The notes beneath the pieces were generated by a model. The model did no database searches, was not told the origin of the DNA, and was given only the letters and a program-made list of their open reading frames with translations. A program made the position numbers and the translations under genes. Below, piece by piece: positions 1-11,416 of a stretch of DNA of 64,000 nucleotides. The stretch's first letter is position 1. Every line of letters begins with the position of its first letter. Source of the DNA: Scleromitrula shiraiana (Eukaryota; Ascomycota; Leotiomycetes; Helotiales; Sclerotiniaceae); assembly GCA_028455995.1 (NCBI GenBank), contig JABELC010000009.1:930001-994000 (forward strand), in the 5' to 3' direction.

Positions 1-523
1 GTAAAAACTCTAAAGGACTCCTTCCAAAAGATATGCTTAATTCTTTTTCGGAAACACTTGTATGTTGCAGTATTGCATCTACCGTCAGTCGGTGCCCAGA
101 GTTACCCCGTCTGCGAATACTATTGTTTGATTTAAGAGGTGGAATCGAGGTGATGGCTAGTAGAGCAGCGACAGATGGAGGTACCGCATCGGGTGAGTGG
201 GAATCTTGTGGACGTCGTCCTGATCGTGTGGTAGAATGTTTCTTGCCGATTTGATAACGATCCTTCCTCAAATCAACTCTCTGGCCGGCTTGGAAGGTAT
301 TGTGGTGAACTCGCATGGGGATTACGACGGGAGAGGAAGCAGGATTGGTATCGATAGCGGTTTTCGAAGTTGATTCTCGCATATCCTCTGTATTGCGATC
401 ATACTTGTCTTCTTTAGTTAATTTTAAAAAGGTTGTAGGTTTGGATTTCGCCTTTTGGCTGGTGAACAATGAGAAAGATGTGGGCATTGTGCTCGCGTGC
501 CTAGGTAGTAAAAGTGCCGGCAT
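1..523 (-). CDS. Unrecognised protein, 5' part only (runs off left edge)
   Basis: The minus strand is open from an ATG at 523 to the window edge, about 174 codons without a stop. A second in-frame ATG lies at 487, 12 codons downstream. The visible part is Ser/Thr/Lys/Arg-rich at the N-terminus, followed by a segment reading RSGRRPQDSHSPDAVPPSV and then AALLAITSIPP, a short hydrophobic stretch that looks more conserved than the rest. There is no signal peptide or obvious domain. The region is AT/GC balanced like the other genes here, unlike the AT-rich DNA just upstream. I do not recognise the family. The C-terminus and any introns lie outside the window. Confidence 0.6.
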   Translation of the reverse strand, partial: MPALLLPRHASTMPTSFSLFTSQKAKSKPTTFLKLTKEDKYDRNTEDMRESTSKTAIDTNPASSPVVIPMRVHHNTFQAGQRVDLRKDRYQIGKKHSTTRSGRRPQDSHSPDAVPPSVAALLAITSIPPLKSNNSIRRRGNSGHRLTVDAILQHTSVSEKELSISFGRSPLEFL

Positions 524-1092
524 AAACCATACAGTATCTATTACTTGATAGTAATTAATTGGCGTCGGGAATTGAATAATGAGTAAAACAGGATTCGCTC
601 TCTAGAAATTTAAGATATAAAACCAAATAAACAAATCTTCAAAAGGCTTATCGAAAGGAATAACGAGTTGTTTGCATGATTGTAAGTAGAAGTCGAAGGC
701 ATCGCAGGATATGGTAGATCTTCTAGTAATGATATACGGATAACCATGCGAGAATGTCCCTTATCATAACTTGATAGCCAGCTGGAGCGTAGACCGATGA
801 TATCGATTTAATTTGGGAGGAGTTCTAATTCCCGATCTCGGATAACAACACCTGGAGTGTATGTAGTGTAGTGTTATTAATATCTATTATTATGGTATTG
901 ATAGTTCCAGAATGAATTATAATCAGATAATTGGGGTATATTTAGTTAGACAAATATTTGATAAGTAGGTAGGAAAGAGTCTTTGTTTTAGAAAGCAAAA
1001 AGCATAAGAGTACAGTAGAGAAGAAGGGGGGTTCAGCTGATGATATATGATATAGGGTGAATCATAATGAAGAAGATGATGAAAATGAAGAT

Positions 1093-1129
1093 GAAAATGG
1101 AAATGGAAATGGAAATGGAAATGGAAATT
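1093..1129. repeat. GGAAAT hexanucleotide tract
   Basis: About five tandem copies of ATGGAA/GGAAAT, preceded by related GAAAATGAAG units, in intergenic DNA. This is a purine-only microsatellite on the plus strand. Confidence 0.8.
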
Positions 1130-3186
1130 AATCCAGAGGGATTCCGGATATAATAAGAAATTTAATAGTTAATCACATAAAAGAGGCAGAGTTATTACCC
1201 TGCCTTACATTTCCAATCAACTATCCAACAGCGGTCGATACATATGCAGCCCAGTTAGCAGGAAGAGTCAGAGTTACACTTCTGATTTCATTTTGGAAAT
1301 ATTTTGGTTTGATTTGGCTTGGCTTGGCTCATCATCATCATCATCCTCCTCCTCCTCCTCCACCTCTTCCTCCTCCTTCATTGATAAGCATAAGTAAAAA
1401 AAAGTAAAAATTATGGAGATAAGCAGACGAGTTGAATGATCTTTGTGCTGCGTGCGGACAAGGCGGATAATCCTATCGATGTTTGTGTACCCGAAGATAA
1501 GGTACAAATGTACTGTACAACCACAACAACCACAACACCATATAGATATGGATATACTGTACAACCATATACCAGGGAAGGAGGGCTCCATCTTCTTTCG
1601 TGTCTCATCTCCATAACTGTACAACTATTTTCAATTCATACATATATTCATTGTTTATATTAAATCTAATTGGATATTCTTACATTTCAAGTATCCATCA
1701 GGATGAAAATATTTTTCATTATCCTCATCATTCTCATACGATCATTTGGCTATGTAAAATCATTATGATATAAAGTTTTTTCCCTTGCCCTTCCTGGTGC
1801 ACTCTGCTCCTTCCAAATGCTTGCTTTCCTTCCATTATCTAATTATCTGTATGTAACACATATATTCGGGTATGCAATATTCAAGACCCTGATCCATTCT
1901 TTTTTGCACATCTCCCACACGAAATCCTTCCCTTTATATTTAACCCTTGACTCTTGAGCCTTCAGAAGCCTTGTGAGTGTTCTTGTAGAACTTCTATCAA
2001 ATGCTTCATCTTGAATATTTTGCATTGTGGGGGCCTCGAAGGAGCACAACCTTAGAGTCTGGTGGAGTCTTATTTTTTTTTCGTCGCATTTTTCTTCACC
2101 TTTTTAATTGACATAATGTTTCTAGTGCCAGTCGACGGCGAACCCAAATATCATATGATAAAAGATATGATGATGTTGTTTGACAGGTATGGTCACTGAT
2201 GTCTTACTCCAATCAATTTCCTCGTAAAATAAATCTCACTCCGACCCGGTCATTACATTACAGTACCTTCTTATTAATTGTTGTGATTTGTACCTTCTGT
2301 AAGGATACAAGTACAAGCAGCGGATCTTGACAATCTAAAGGTAACATCCTGAGATGTTTTCTGTTGAGCTCAAGAAGGATTTCGATAATATGCCATCTGC
2401 ATCATGAACAGGAGGAGAATCTCATCCACCTTCCTGTTGTAAGAGCTGAACGGATGTTGTACCTCCCCAACACAACTTAACTATTCACGGATGGGACCTC
2501 TTGGGGTCCTCTTTTTTTCGAGTTGATTGTGGATTGTGGATCCTTAATCTCTTATGCTTTTTCAAATGCCGTTTCTCTTTTCACTTCATAGAAAATTTCT
2601 CCAGCCACGTCGACATGCAGCTCTGTCGCCCTGCTCCGCTATTTTGTGCAAACTGTATGTATACCTAGATATGTATTCATTCTTAGGGCTTCATTTTGGG
2701 GCGAGTTGGGCGTGATTCTACCCGAATCCAATTCTGGCAAAAATATACATGATTAAGTTGAGGACTTCGACTTCGACTTCTTTTGTGTATCCCAACCAAC
2801 TTCTTTCAAACCTCTTTCAAACCTCCCAACACTGGTTGAAATAATCAAAATCGAACAATTCCCTCCACCTAATGTTCAGGCTAATAATTTTATGAAGCAG
2901 TAATCTCTGTATTAAAAGTATTCATCTTCAGATAACCTTCACCATATCCTTATACTACCAAGGATAAGGATTAATAATAAATTTGTTTCGGTATGCTGTA
3001 CGGGGAAACTCAAGATCCCCACATCTCAAATTAACAGATTCAATCATCTCCGGGTATAGAGAGATTCCTTTGCATATTCAAATGAAAATGTAACCTTTGG
3101 AATAAAAAACTGTTAACTTTTGGATCAGCAGAGCTACAACATTTTTTCTTTTTACCATAATTGAAAAAGACATAGATAGGTACATC

Positions 3187-3187
<1 letters not shown>

Positions 3188-3218
<31 letters not shown>

Positions 3219-3219
3219 G
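3188..3219. repeat. (ATT)n trinucleotide microsatellite
   Basis: About ten perfect tandem ATT/TTA units in intergenic DNA. It produces a poly-isoleucine frame on the minus strand that should not be read as a gene. Confidence 0.9.
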
Positions 3220-4180
3220 TACAAAACAAATGATGAACTTCCCCACGACGTCACATTTAACTTTTCCTCGTGTGTTGAGTTAATGCAAGTGTTTGAATAG
3301 AGAAATCTGTTATCAGAGAGTTTTGATAGGGTCCGAGGGAGTTTTTAACTAGCCTATTATCTTTTTTATCTTCCGTATTAGTTGGACAATGAAAGTGAGC
3401 TTCCCCATTTGTTGTTCTCGAATCCATAACTTTCTTCTATAGTATAACTAGATGGAGCCCATTAACGCCCGATGCGCCATGGACTACATAGATTAGATAG
3501 AATAAGCTTTCTAATCCACTCCACCATTCGCTTTCCATAAGCTTTCCTTCGGCTTTCCCAAATAGAAGTAGAATATCTATATGATAGATAACGTTAAATC
3601 TTACTTCGGCTTTGGGGAGTCTTCATCGTCGGTACTACCCGCAGACATCGATGTGTACGCGATCTCTTATGTGTGACCATATGCGTCACACTGCCAATGG
3701 ATACTCCGCAGGGCCAAGATTTCTTGCAACTCTCGTGAGTCGTGTTGTATGTATCTTCTCAATGACTACTCGAGTAGATCCCTTCAGAAGCCGTTAAACG
3801 TTATCATGGTACAAGATAGGTATTATGAGTTGCTTTCGAATCACCATGCATGTTGAGATTTTAAAGAAACAATGGAAAAGGAAAATAACAGGTAGTGTAT
3901 CAAGTCATCGGTACTTAAATAATTAAGTATGCATCCATCCATCCATAATAACATTGAATGCGACGCAATATGACGATGATTGATTCGAAGTGTCCGTGCA
4001 CACTCATGAGACTGCACGTGATTGCGCGTTCTCTTCGTGCTAGGCAACCAACCATGAGCTATCCAAAGCTGACGCCAATTTTCTTTGAACAGTAACATAA
4101 AAGACGTTACTTGAATTCCTCGTAACTCTTTCATGAATACATAGTGATATATCAATTCAACAGACTTGATATTATGAAAT

Positions 4181-7100
4181 ATGGCATCAAGTCAAAATCA
4201 AAACAAAACTCCAAGTGCTGAGGCTATTGATGAGGATGAACGCCAATATGGCCCTGAAGATATCAGAGAAGAGCTCGAGCAGAAGTAAGTTGCAATAAAT
4301 TAAATTGTTTTTATCGGATTCCAACTAAACTGCGAAAGATATCCAAATCGACCTCATAATCATTCCAAAACTTTACCTTTTCATGAATTGTTTACAACCC
4401 TCTTCAATCCTCTGGCTAGTCAGAAGAAACCGAAAGGTGGTCCAACAATATCAAGGAAGAAAACAGGACCTCATGGGCCCAATGCTTTAACACCTCACGA
4501 AGAGCGGCGGAATATAGTCAATCGATTCATATCAAGATGGCGCAGCCAAGTTGGTGATGATTTCTTTCCAGCTATCAGACTTATCTTACCAGACAAGGAC
4601 CGTGATAGGGCCGTGTATGGATTAAAAGAAATCTCCATTGCCAAACTGATTGTGAAGTTACTGAACCTCCACAAAGACTCTGATGATGGATGGAATCTTC
4701 TCAACTGGAAATTACCTGCTCGCGGTCCTGCGAGCAACAAGGCGGGCGAATTTGCACTTAGGTGTTATGAAGTACTTGCAAAGCGACCAATGCGACAAAA
4801 GGTAGGAGACATGACGATCGCCGATGTCAATGAAATGCTTGATAAGCTTTCAAGTGCTTCGAAGGAAGAGCACCAATTGCCGATCTTTAGACAGTTTTAT
4901 CAAAGGATGAATGCAGAAGAACTGTTGTGGTTGATTCGAATCATACTTCGGCAAATGAAGATTGGCGCCACGGAGAAAACCATACTCACTGTAGGTTCTG
5001 TAAGATATGTTACTTATCCTTTTACTAACTTTTCTGGTAGCTTTGGCATAAAGATGGCGAGGCCCTTTTTAATGTCTCTTCCAGCTTACGGCGAGTCTGT
5101 TGGGAACTATCTAATCCTAACAAAACATTAGATGATGATGAGACTGGAGTTGAGTTAATGTCGTGTTTTCAACCTCAGCTTGCACAATTCATGGGATCTT
5201 CGTTCGAAAAAATGGTTGCAAATATGAGACCTGATGGCGAAGATGATGAATTCTGGATCGAGGAAAAGCTAGATGGCGAAAGAATGCAAATGCATATGGA
5301 AGAAGATGCTGAGGTACCCGGGGGTCGTCGTTTTGGTTGGTGGTCCCGGAAGGGCAAAGATTACACCTACTTATATGGACAAGGATATGAAGATAATGCT
5401 TCATCAATGACGAGGCACTTGAAGGATGCTTTCGATAGTAGAGTGAAGAATATCATTCTAGATGGTGAGATGATCACATGGGATCCTACGACGAATAAGA
5501 TGGTAGCTTTTGGTACTCTCAAAACTGCCGCTATTGCAGGAAAAGCAAACCCCTTTTCGGATTCCAATATTCGACCACTATTCCGTGTCTTCGACTGCCT
5601 CTATACAAACGGTCAAGATATTACCAAATATACTTTGAGAGACAGACGAAAAGTGCTAGAGGAATCTGTTAAGGATGTCAATCTTCGGCTTGAAAAGCAT
5701 TCCTATCAACCTGCACATTCCGCAACCGATATTGATCCTGCTTTGCGAAAGATCGTCGCAGAATCCTCAGAAGGTCTGGTACTAAAGAACCCACGTTCAA
5801 TGTACAGGTTAAACAGTCGAAATGATGATTGGATGAAGGTGAAACCCGAGTATATGACTGGATTTGGAGAGTCTTTGGATTGTATAGTCATTGGTGGCTA
5901 TTATGGATCTGGTTACAGAGGTGGTAACTTATCATCATTTCTATGTGGCTTACGAGTTGATGATAAGCAAATTAAGGCTGGTAAGCTCTTTCCCCTTCGA
6001 GTATATATATAAAGATTCTAACAATATTTTCTCAGGAGACGATCCCATGAAGTGTTTCTCATTCTTCAAAGTAGGTGGTGGGTTCACAGCAGACGACTAT
6101 GCCGCAATTCGTCACCAAACCGAAGGAAATTGGACCAAATGGGACCCCAAAAACCCTCCCATGGAATACATGGAACTAGCCGGATTACACCAAGAAAAAG
6201 AACGACCCGACGTCTGGATCAAACCATGCGATTCCATCGTTGTAGAAGTAAAAGCCGCTTCAGTCGGAGTATCAGAATCATTCCGGACAAAATTCACACT
6301 TCGATTTCCACGCTTCAAACGTCTTCGACCGGATAAAGATTGGAAAACTGCCCTCTCAATTGGGGCCTTCTTGCAACTAAAAGCTAAAGTCGAAGAAGAG
6401 AATAAATCCAACGAATTCAAAGTGGATAAGAAAAAACGTGTATCCAAACGACTAAAGAAGGAAAAAGTCATTGCGGGTAATGATTCTAATATAAAAGCCC
6501 AATACGCAGGACCCAAGACGGAAGTTTTCCAAGGCTTAAACTTCTGTGTATTGAGTGAAATGCTCACTCCAATCAAGAAGAGCAAAGTAGAACTCGAGAG
6601 CATCATCAAAAGCAACGGGGGAGCAATATTCCAAAGCCCAACCGCAAAAGAAAACACCATCGTAGTTGGAGAAAAACGCGTGGTAAAAATAGCAAGTTTA
6701 ATCAAAACGGGCAAAACGAATATCGTAAAGCCGAAGTGGATTATGGATGCCATTGAGCAGATGGATATAGATGGGGCGCAGAGGGAGAGATTCTTGGTTC
6801 CGTGGGAACCGGGACATTTGTTCTGGGGCAGGGAGGAGGATAAGGCGGAGTGGGAGGGGAGGGTAGATTGTTATGGGGATAGTTATGCGAGGGATGTGGG
6901 GGTGGAGGAGTTGAGGGGGATTATGGGGGAGATGTGTAAGATTGAGAATAGGGAGTTTGATGCTGGTGAGTTTTTGGGGGAGTTGGAGAGGAAGGGGAAG
7001 AGTTTGGGTGGGGTTGGGGGGAGTTTGAAGGGGTGGTTGTTTAAGGAGTGTGTGGCTTGTTTTGTTAGAGGGGAGGAGGAATGGACGGTTGATGAGAGGA

Positions 7101-7336
7101 TTGCGAGGAATTGGTTTGAGTTTGCGGGGGGTGTGGTGAAAGATGAGGTTGGGGGTGATGTTACACATGTTATTTTTGGAGATGGAGAGGATCTAGATAA
7201 GAAGCTTAAGGAGGTAAAGCAAGAATTTGAGGAAGGAAGAAGAACGGGGAAATTACCGTTTTTGGTGGGGTGGAGATGGGTGAGGGATTCTTGGGATGAG
7301 GGAGAGAAGTTGAGCGAGGTTGGGTATGATGTTTGA
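4181..7336 (+). CDS. LIG4: DNA ligase IV (NHEJ ATP-dependent ligase)
   Basis: ATP-dependent ligase that seals double-strand breaks in non-homologous end joining, normally with an XRCC4/Lif1 partner in the nucleus. Model: exons 4181-4284, 4339-4990, 5041-5980 and 6036-7336, giving 998 aa, a usual length. The N-terminal DNA-binding helices precede the adenylation domain, whose catalytic motif reads EEKLDGER with the AMP-accepting lysine near residue 328. The later nucleotidyltransferase motifs (LDGEM, SSEGLVLKNP, WMKVKPEY) are intact, followed by the OB fold and two C-terminal BRCT domains (roughly 735-830 and 880-998). Intron 2 has two in-frame donors, at 4991 and 5000. Codon third positions switch from A/C-rich to G-rich near 6730. 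The gene is convergent with the downstream E3 ligase gene. Confidence 0.95.
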
Positions 7337-7714
7337 TATTTGATGGATATCTAAAACTTGGCGGGTGTTGGAGTGTTTAGTTGGTGGATTTGGGTTGCAT
7401 TGATTTGATTTAAGGTGGGTTTACTGGATGTGAATGGTTGTTTTGTTTGTCTTGTATTGGATACCATGATTTGTATGTGTACATCGAAATGACGAGGATG
7501 ACTCGGTAAATATAGCACAAGGGAATCATATTTCATCATTAGTATTTGTAAGCTACGTACAAATTTTCTGGCATTTATGCCAATCAATTTATATGCATCG
7601 AAAGAGAAGCAATCAGATTTATCACCAATGCCCCTTTGTGCTTCTACCAGCAAGAAAAGTACCTATCCCAAATACTCTTTCCACTTTCCAGAAAATTAGT
7701 CACCTCGCCTCCTC
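7337..7714. other. Convergent 3' intergenic region
   Basis: Spacer of 378 bp between the stop codons of LIG4 and the RING ligase gene. It presumably holds both 3' UTRs and polyadenylation signals. No gene is seen. Confidence 0.6.
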
Positions 7715-10309
7715 TTACAAAGGCGGCAACCCCTCCCTACAAATAGGACACTGCAACCTCCTCTTCATCCACCCCTCCAAACAATGACTATGAAAAATAT
7801 GTCTACACGGCGTAACCATATACGCTCTCCTCGCCAACGCCGCCTGCACCCCACCCGCCACACTCTCTTCATCCGTCATCGACACAACGGGGACATCTAG
7901 ATTTTGCATGCAGATGGCGCAGTCTACTGATCTGATTCCTGATGTTGTGGTTGAGGATAGAGTATCGGCTTTATTGTCTTCGTTGGGACTGGTGGGGGTT
8001 TTGTGGAGTCCGACGGGTAGGCCTCCTTCTTCTACGCCGTCTTCTCGTAATATGCGGTGGTAATCCCAGCCTTTTTCGAAGAGGCCCCATTTTTCGGGTA
8101 TACACCATCGCGGACCTAGGATTTCCTGACTTCCCAATATCAGAAGCTGGATCCAAAGCCAACCAGCTAGTAATGTAAAAGCCCAGGGGCTTTTGTCACA
8201 ATAGAGTATATTATCTTCATAGAGGTAGAAATACGCAAAGGGGAAGAGACGGAAAAGGGATTGGAAGATGACGAATCGCCATAGCAAAGCTTTTCGACAG
8301 TTTCGTGCCATATTGCGTTTTATTTGCGGGAGCCAGAGTGAGAGGTAGATGAAGGAGAGAACGTATATGTATGCATTGCGGAGGGCAAGGGGCCAGGAAG
8401 TAGATGAGATGGTTATGATGAGGATGACAAAGAGGATGAGGATGAATTGGCCGTATAGAGAGCCGAATTCGGCATTTCGAGGGGATGGAGTGGTTGTTGG
8501 TGTTATTGTTGTTATTGTCGGGGGACGAGGTACGGCTGATGCAGCGTTGGCGGTGTTTTCGGCGATTTCAGCATCGATGTCTTGGTCTGAGGGGATGATT
8601 ATTGGGACTTCTGATCTGTTGGATGTGGCTGCTGAAGGTAAAGTATCCGCACCCGCTGCGGTGATAACCGTTGCTGCTAATGGTGCAGGTGGTGTTGGGT
8701 TTCTAGCTTGTTCCGCAGCAACGCGCGCTCGTTCTTGTTCTTGTCGTTCTGGCTCCTGGATGTTATAAATGTGCAAGATAAATCGAACACCAAGCGCAAC
8801 TGACATGAAGCCAGAGAATGAAGCCACTAATGCCGTGGGGAAAAGACTGGGTGCTGTAGCGCTAAGGAGAGACATAGAAAGGAAGAGTAATCCGTCTGCT
8901 ATAAGCATTATGCCCATCGTATGAATGCTGATACGACCGACTGTGGATGGCGTTGAGGCTTCTTTACATTGTAGCTTCAAGGCGAATGTTTTGGCGAAAG
9001 CTGCCGATGAAAGCATCACTAAGAAGTGGCGAACTTTGCGTAAGAATACTTCTTGCTTTACACCCACAAGATGCTCTCCTTCGGCCGGTGCATACTTAGG
9101 TGGTCCTTTGGACTCCAGCATGAATCCGCAATCAGGAGAAAAGATTATTGTAGACATTTGCAGTGGTGGTATTTCATCACTGGGACCACCTGTTGGAAAA
9201 CGAAGCTCATTCTCAAGTTCTTGAATGATATCGATCTTATGAAGTCCTTTAGCCCTCAAAGGTTGTAGCTGAGCAAACAGAACGTACTCGCAATGCGGAG
9301 TTGGTAGTCCATCATTTTGGTTACCATCCAATATACTTCTTGGGTTTTTCTTCACAGCTTCTTCCATCTTTTCCAATCTCTTCCGCAATACTACTCTCAT
9401 AAGTTGGGCACTACTATTGAATTGATCCAAATTTGTCGCAAAATGTGGTAATCCATAGGCGCCAGAAAACTTCTCGCTCGTAGTTGTTAAGAGCATGGAT
9501 CCTTCTCTTGGCCAGTGTACGCCATGTAGTCTCATTTCATAGCCATCTCCGCTACTGCTCTCATCCTGAACTATGAGTGTGACGGAGATCTCCCTCACTA
9601 GAATACCAGTCGAAAGCTTAGAATTAATCCCAAAATCAACCCTCTCAATGCCATCTGTAAGATCTCTAACCGCCAACGGCAAATTCTCCTTCATAACTGG
9701 TTCCGCAACCTTGCCCTCGATATCCGTACCAGTATTCCTCTCTACGATCATTTCCTCCACCTCAACTTCATCCATCTTAATCCGAATCTTCCCCTCCTTC
9801 CCCGTAACATTCCTTGACCAAGCTTCCTCATCCCATTCCCTAACAGACCACTCCATCTCCGGCGTAATAACACTTAGATTCAACCCACCCCTCCTCTCCT
9901 TCCCATCCACCAAACCACCCATATATCTCCCCCATCTCCCTCTCACCAACCCCGTCACATTCCCATAAACCCGATCCTTTAACCCATTATTAACGCCAAT
10001 AGATTCGTGTGCCCATCTTCTCAGCTCCTCGCATCTCTCCTTAAACACCCCCAGCCTCTCCCATCTATACGCATCTCGCTGTCTGAATCCCGTCAGATTC
10101 AAATATCTTTCCGCCGGTGTAAAGTCTCCCCATTTCGTCGTATTTAACACATCGAAAGTATCTCGCGTTCGATTTAATTGCGCCTCTGCGTATTTCTGCG
10201 GGGATGTGAAATTTGGAGGGAGGTTTGCTTCGTTCGAGGAGAGGTAGTAGAGAATCCAGATGATGCATACGAAGAGGAAGAAATCTGAACGTGGGGGTAA
10301 TTGAGGCAT
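7715..10309 (-). CDS. Tul1/Dsc1-type transmembrane RING E3 ubiquitin ligase
   Basis: Single-exon gene, 864 aa. By family it is the catalytic subunit of the Golgi/endosomal Dsc ubiquitin ligase, which acts in membrane-protein quality control and, in several fungi, in SREBP cleavage. A hydrophobic signal-anchor lies near residues 9-25, followed by a long lumenal region with many N-glycosylation sequons. Several membrane spans follow in the C-terminal half, the first around the GILMIADGLLFLSM segment. The extreme C-terminus carries a RING with CAIC, CRHIFHSHC and CPIC, in the order expected for Tul1. An Ala/Pro/Thr-rich linker lies between the first spans and the later ones. The start ATG at 10309 gives the signal-anchor immediately. 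The gene is divergent from the HSBP1-like gene across 327 bp. I left the symbol blank because naming differs between fungi (tul1, dsc1, dscA). Confidence 0.88.
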   Translation of the reverse strand: MPQLPPRSDFFLFVCIIWILYYLSSNEANLPPNFTSPQKYAEAQLNRTRDTFDVLNTTKWGDFTPAERYLNLTGFRQRDAYRWERLGVFKERCEELRRWAHESIGVNNGLKDRVYGNVTGLVRGRWGRYMGGLVDGKERRGGLNLSVITPEMEWSVREWDEEAWSRNVTGKEGKIRIKMDEVEVEEMIVERNTGTDIEGKVAEPVMKENLPLAVRDLTDGIERVDFGINSKLSTGILVREISVTLIVQDESSSGDGYEMRLHGVHWPREGSMLLTTTSEKFSGAYGLPHFATNLDQFNSSAQLMRVVLRKRLEKMEEAVKKNPRSILDGNQNDGLPTPHCEYVLFAQLQPLRAKGLHKIDIIQELENELRFPTGGPSDEIPPLQMSTIIFSPDCGFMLESKGPPKYAPAEGEHLVGVKQEVFLRKVRHFLVMLSSAAFAKTFALKLQCKEASTPSTVGRISIHTMGIMLIADGLLFLSMSLLSATAPSLFPTALVASFSGFMSVALGVRFILHIYNIQEPERQEQERARVAAEQARNPTPPAPLAATVITAAGADTLPSAATSNRSEVPIIIPSDQDIDAEIAENTANAASAVPRPPTITTITPTTTPSPRNAEFGSLYGQFILILFVILIITISSTSWPLALRNAYIYVLSFIYLSLWLPQIKRNMARNCRKALLWRFVIFQSLFRLFPFAYFYLYEDNILYCDKSPWAFTLLAGWLWIQLLILGSQEILGPRWCIPEKWGLFEKGWDYHRILREDGVEEGGLPVGLHKTPTSPNEDNKADTLSSTTTSGIRSVDCAICMQNLDVPVVSMTDEESVAGGVQAALARRAYMVTPCRHIFHSHCLEGWMKRRLQCPICREGLPPL

Positions 10310-10636
10310 AATTATTTAATGGACATTAATGGCTGTACTAATATACTATCTGCCATGATTCAGCCCGGTCCGTAATGAAGCGACATAGTGTCGATAAAAT
10401 TATATGAAGTTATAAGTTTGTATGGTATGAATTTGTTCGGATGTGTACATCTGATTTATTACTTGAGGTGGTACAATGACGCCTGTCTCGACCCTTGCCC
10501 TCTGAGATTGATTCACAAATTCTCCGAAACCCTTTCTGTCGCATTAATTATAATTTACACCCCCTCGAGTTCAAACACAGATCGAAATTATTATTCTACA
10601 GTACAGATCCGACTTTAAAATTCAATATACCACAAA
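10310..10636. promoter_or_regulatory. Bidirectional promoter region
   Basis: The 327 bp between the divergent start codons of the RING ligase and HSBP1-like genes must contain both promoters. No specific binding site could be assigned with confidence. Confidence 0.5.
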
Positions 10637-11087
10637 ATGGCAGCCAACAGCACAGCTCCTATTCAAAATTCTTCCAACCCCAATCGCATGTCCACAGCCT
10701 CAGTGAGTCGAACCTAATCCCTAAATACACCTACTCCAAACTAAATATCCCGCAACTCTAACACAATTATACATGTAGATAGCAACGGATGCATCCGCCA
10801 CCGCCGAACTCAGCGCCGTAGTAGACGAACTCTTAAATTCATTATCTAATAAGTTTGCCGGTGTATCGAGTGAGATTTTTGCTAAGAGTATGCTTTCCTC
10901 ACTATTCACATTTCTTCTCTCCTCCCTCCGCCTCATTTAAAATGCATGAAGAAAGAAAGAAAGCTAATTCGTGTATTTGCGAAACTTAACAGTGGACGAA
11001 ATGTCCCGACGATTAGACAACCTAGAAGCCACGCTGCAGAGTAATATGGAATCCCGAGACGGGAGGAACAGTCCTACGAAGAATTGA
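10637..11087 (+). CDS. HSBP1-like heat shock factor-binding protein
   Basis: Small three-exon gene: 10637-10702, 10779-10887, 10993-11087, giving 89 aa. The core, starting at AELSAVVDELL and running through MDEMSRRLDNLEATL, matches the single short coiled coil of the HSBP1 family: a helix of hydrophobic heptads followed by the conserved (I/M)D(D/E)MS(R/S)R(I/L)D(N/D)LE block. HSBP1 proteins trimerise through this coil and are known to bind heat shock factor trimers and dampen their activity; in fungi the role is less clear. The N-terminal 25 residues are Ser/Thr/Asn-rich and probably disordered. Splicing is needed to join the coil, because an intron interrupts the codon for the Met before DEM, with phases matching on both sides. 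Confidence 0.85.
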
Positions 11088-11416
11088 CGACCAGCGAGCG
11101 AGCAGTAGAATATATTGCAGCACATACACGAATAGTATAAGACAGTGAAAATGGAGGGAATGGTTTGAAGGATAGTCTTTCGATTTGCAATTGCCAATCT
11201 CCATGCATGCAATGGGCGTTTTTGAAAGGGGGTGTAGGAATGGGATTGCGGTGATACCAGGGACAGATATTCAGATATACAGCATGTACAGTAGCAGGTT
11301 CATTTTTTCAATTCATGGTATTCATATCATAAGCTCTAAGTCTTCCAAAATTCTGCTTTTCCTAGCCTCATGGGAATAATATGTCGTTTACCATTACAAA
11401 AATCAAAGATACTTTT
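11088..11416. other. Convergent intergenic region
   Basis: The 329 bp between the HSBP1-like stop and the PDI stop should hold both 3' UTRs. Short minus-strand frames here are antisense shadows of the HSBP1-like exon 3. No gene is seen. Confidence 0.55.

Larger units (their letters stand above)
524..4180. other. Long intergenic region without a convincing gene
   Basis: About 3.7 kb of AT-rich DNA between the left-edge gene and LIG4. Open frames are short (up to about 115 codons), of biased composition and lack splice-linked continuations. It holds a GGAAAT-type hexamer tract near 1093, a TCA/TCC tract near 1328-1377 and an ATT tract near 3188. Nothing resembling a tRNA or transposon terminus was seen. 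Confidence 0.5.

Noticed and set aside
1274..1663. Frames of 75-116 codons on both strands near a CT/GA tract
   Set aside because: They consist of low-complexity sequence (poly-Glu/Asp, poly-Val/Thr) created by simple repeats.
6112..7168. Two long minus-strand frames opposite LIG4
   Set aside because: They are antisense to well-supported LIG4 coding sequence; the strong base skew there creates open antisense frames.
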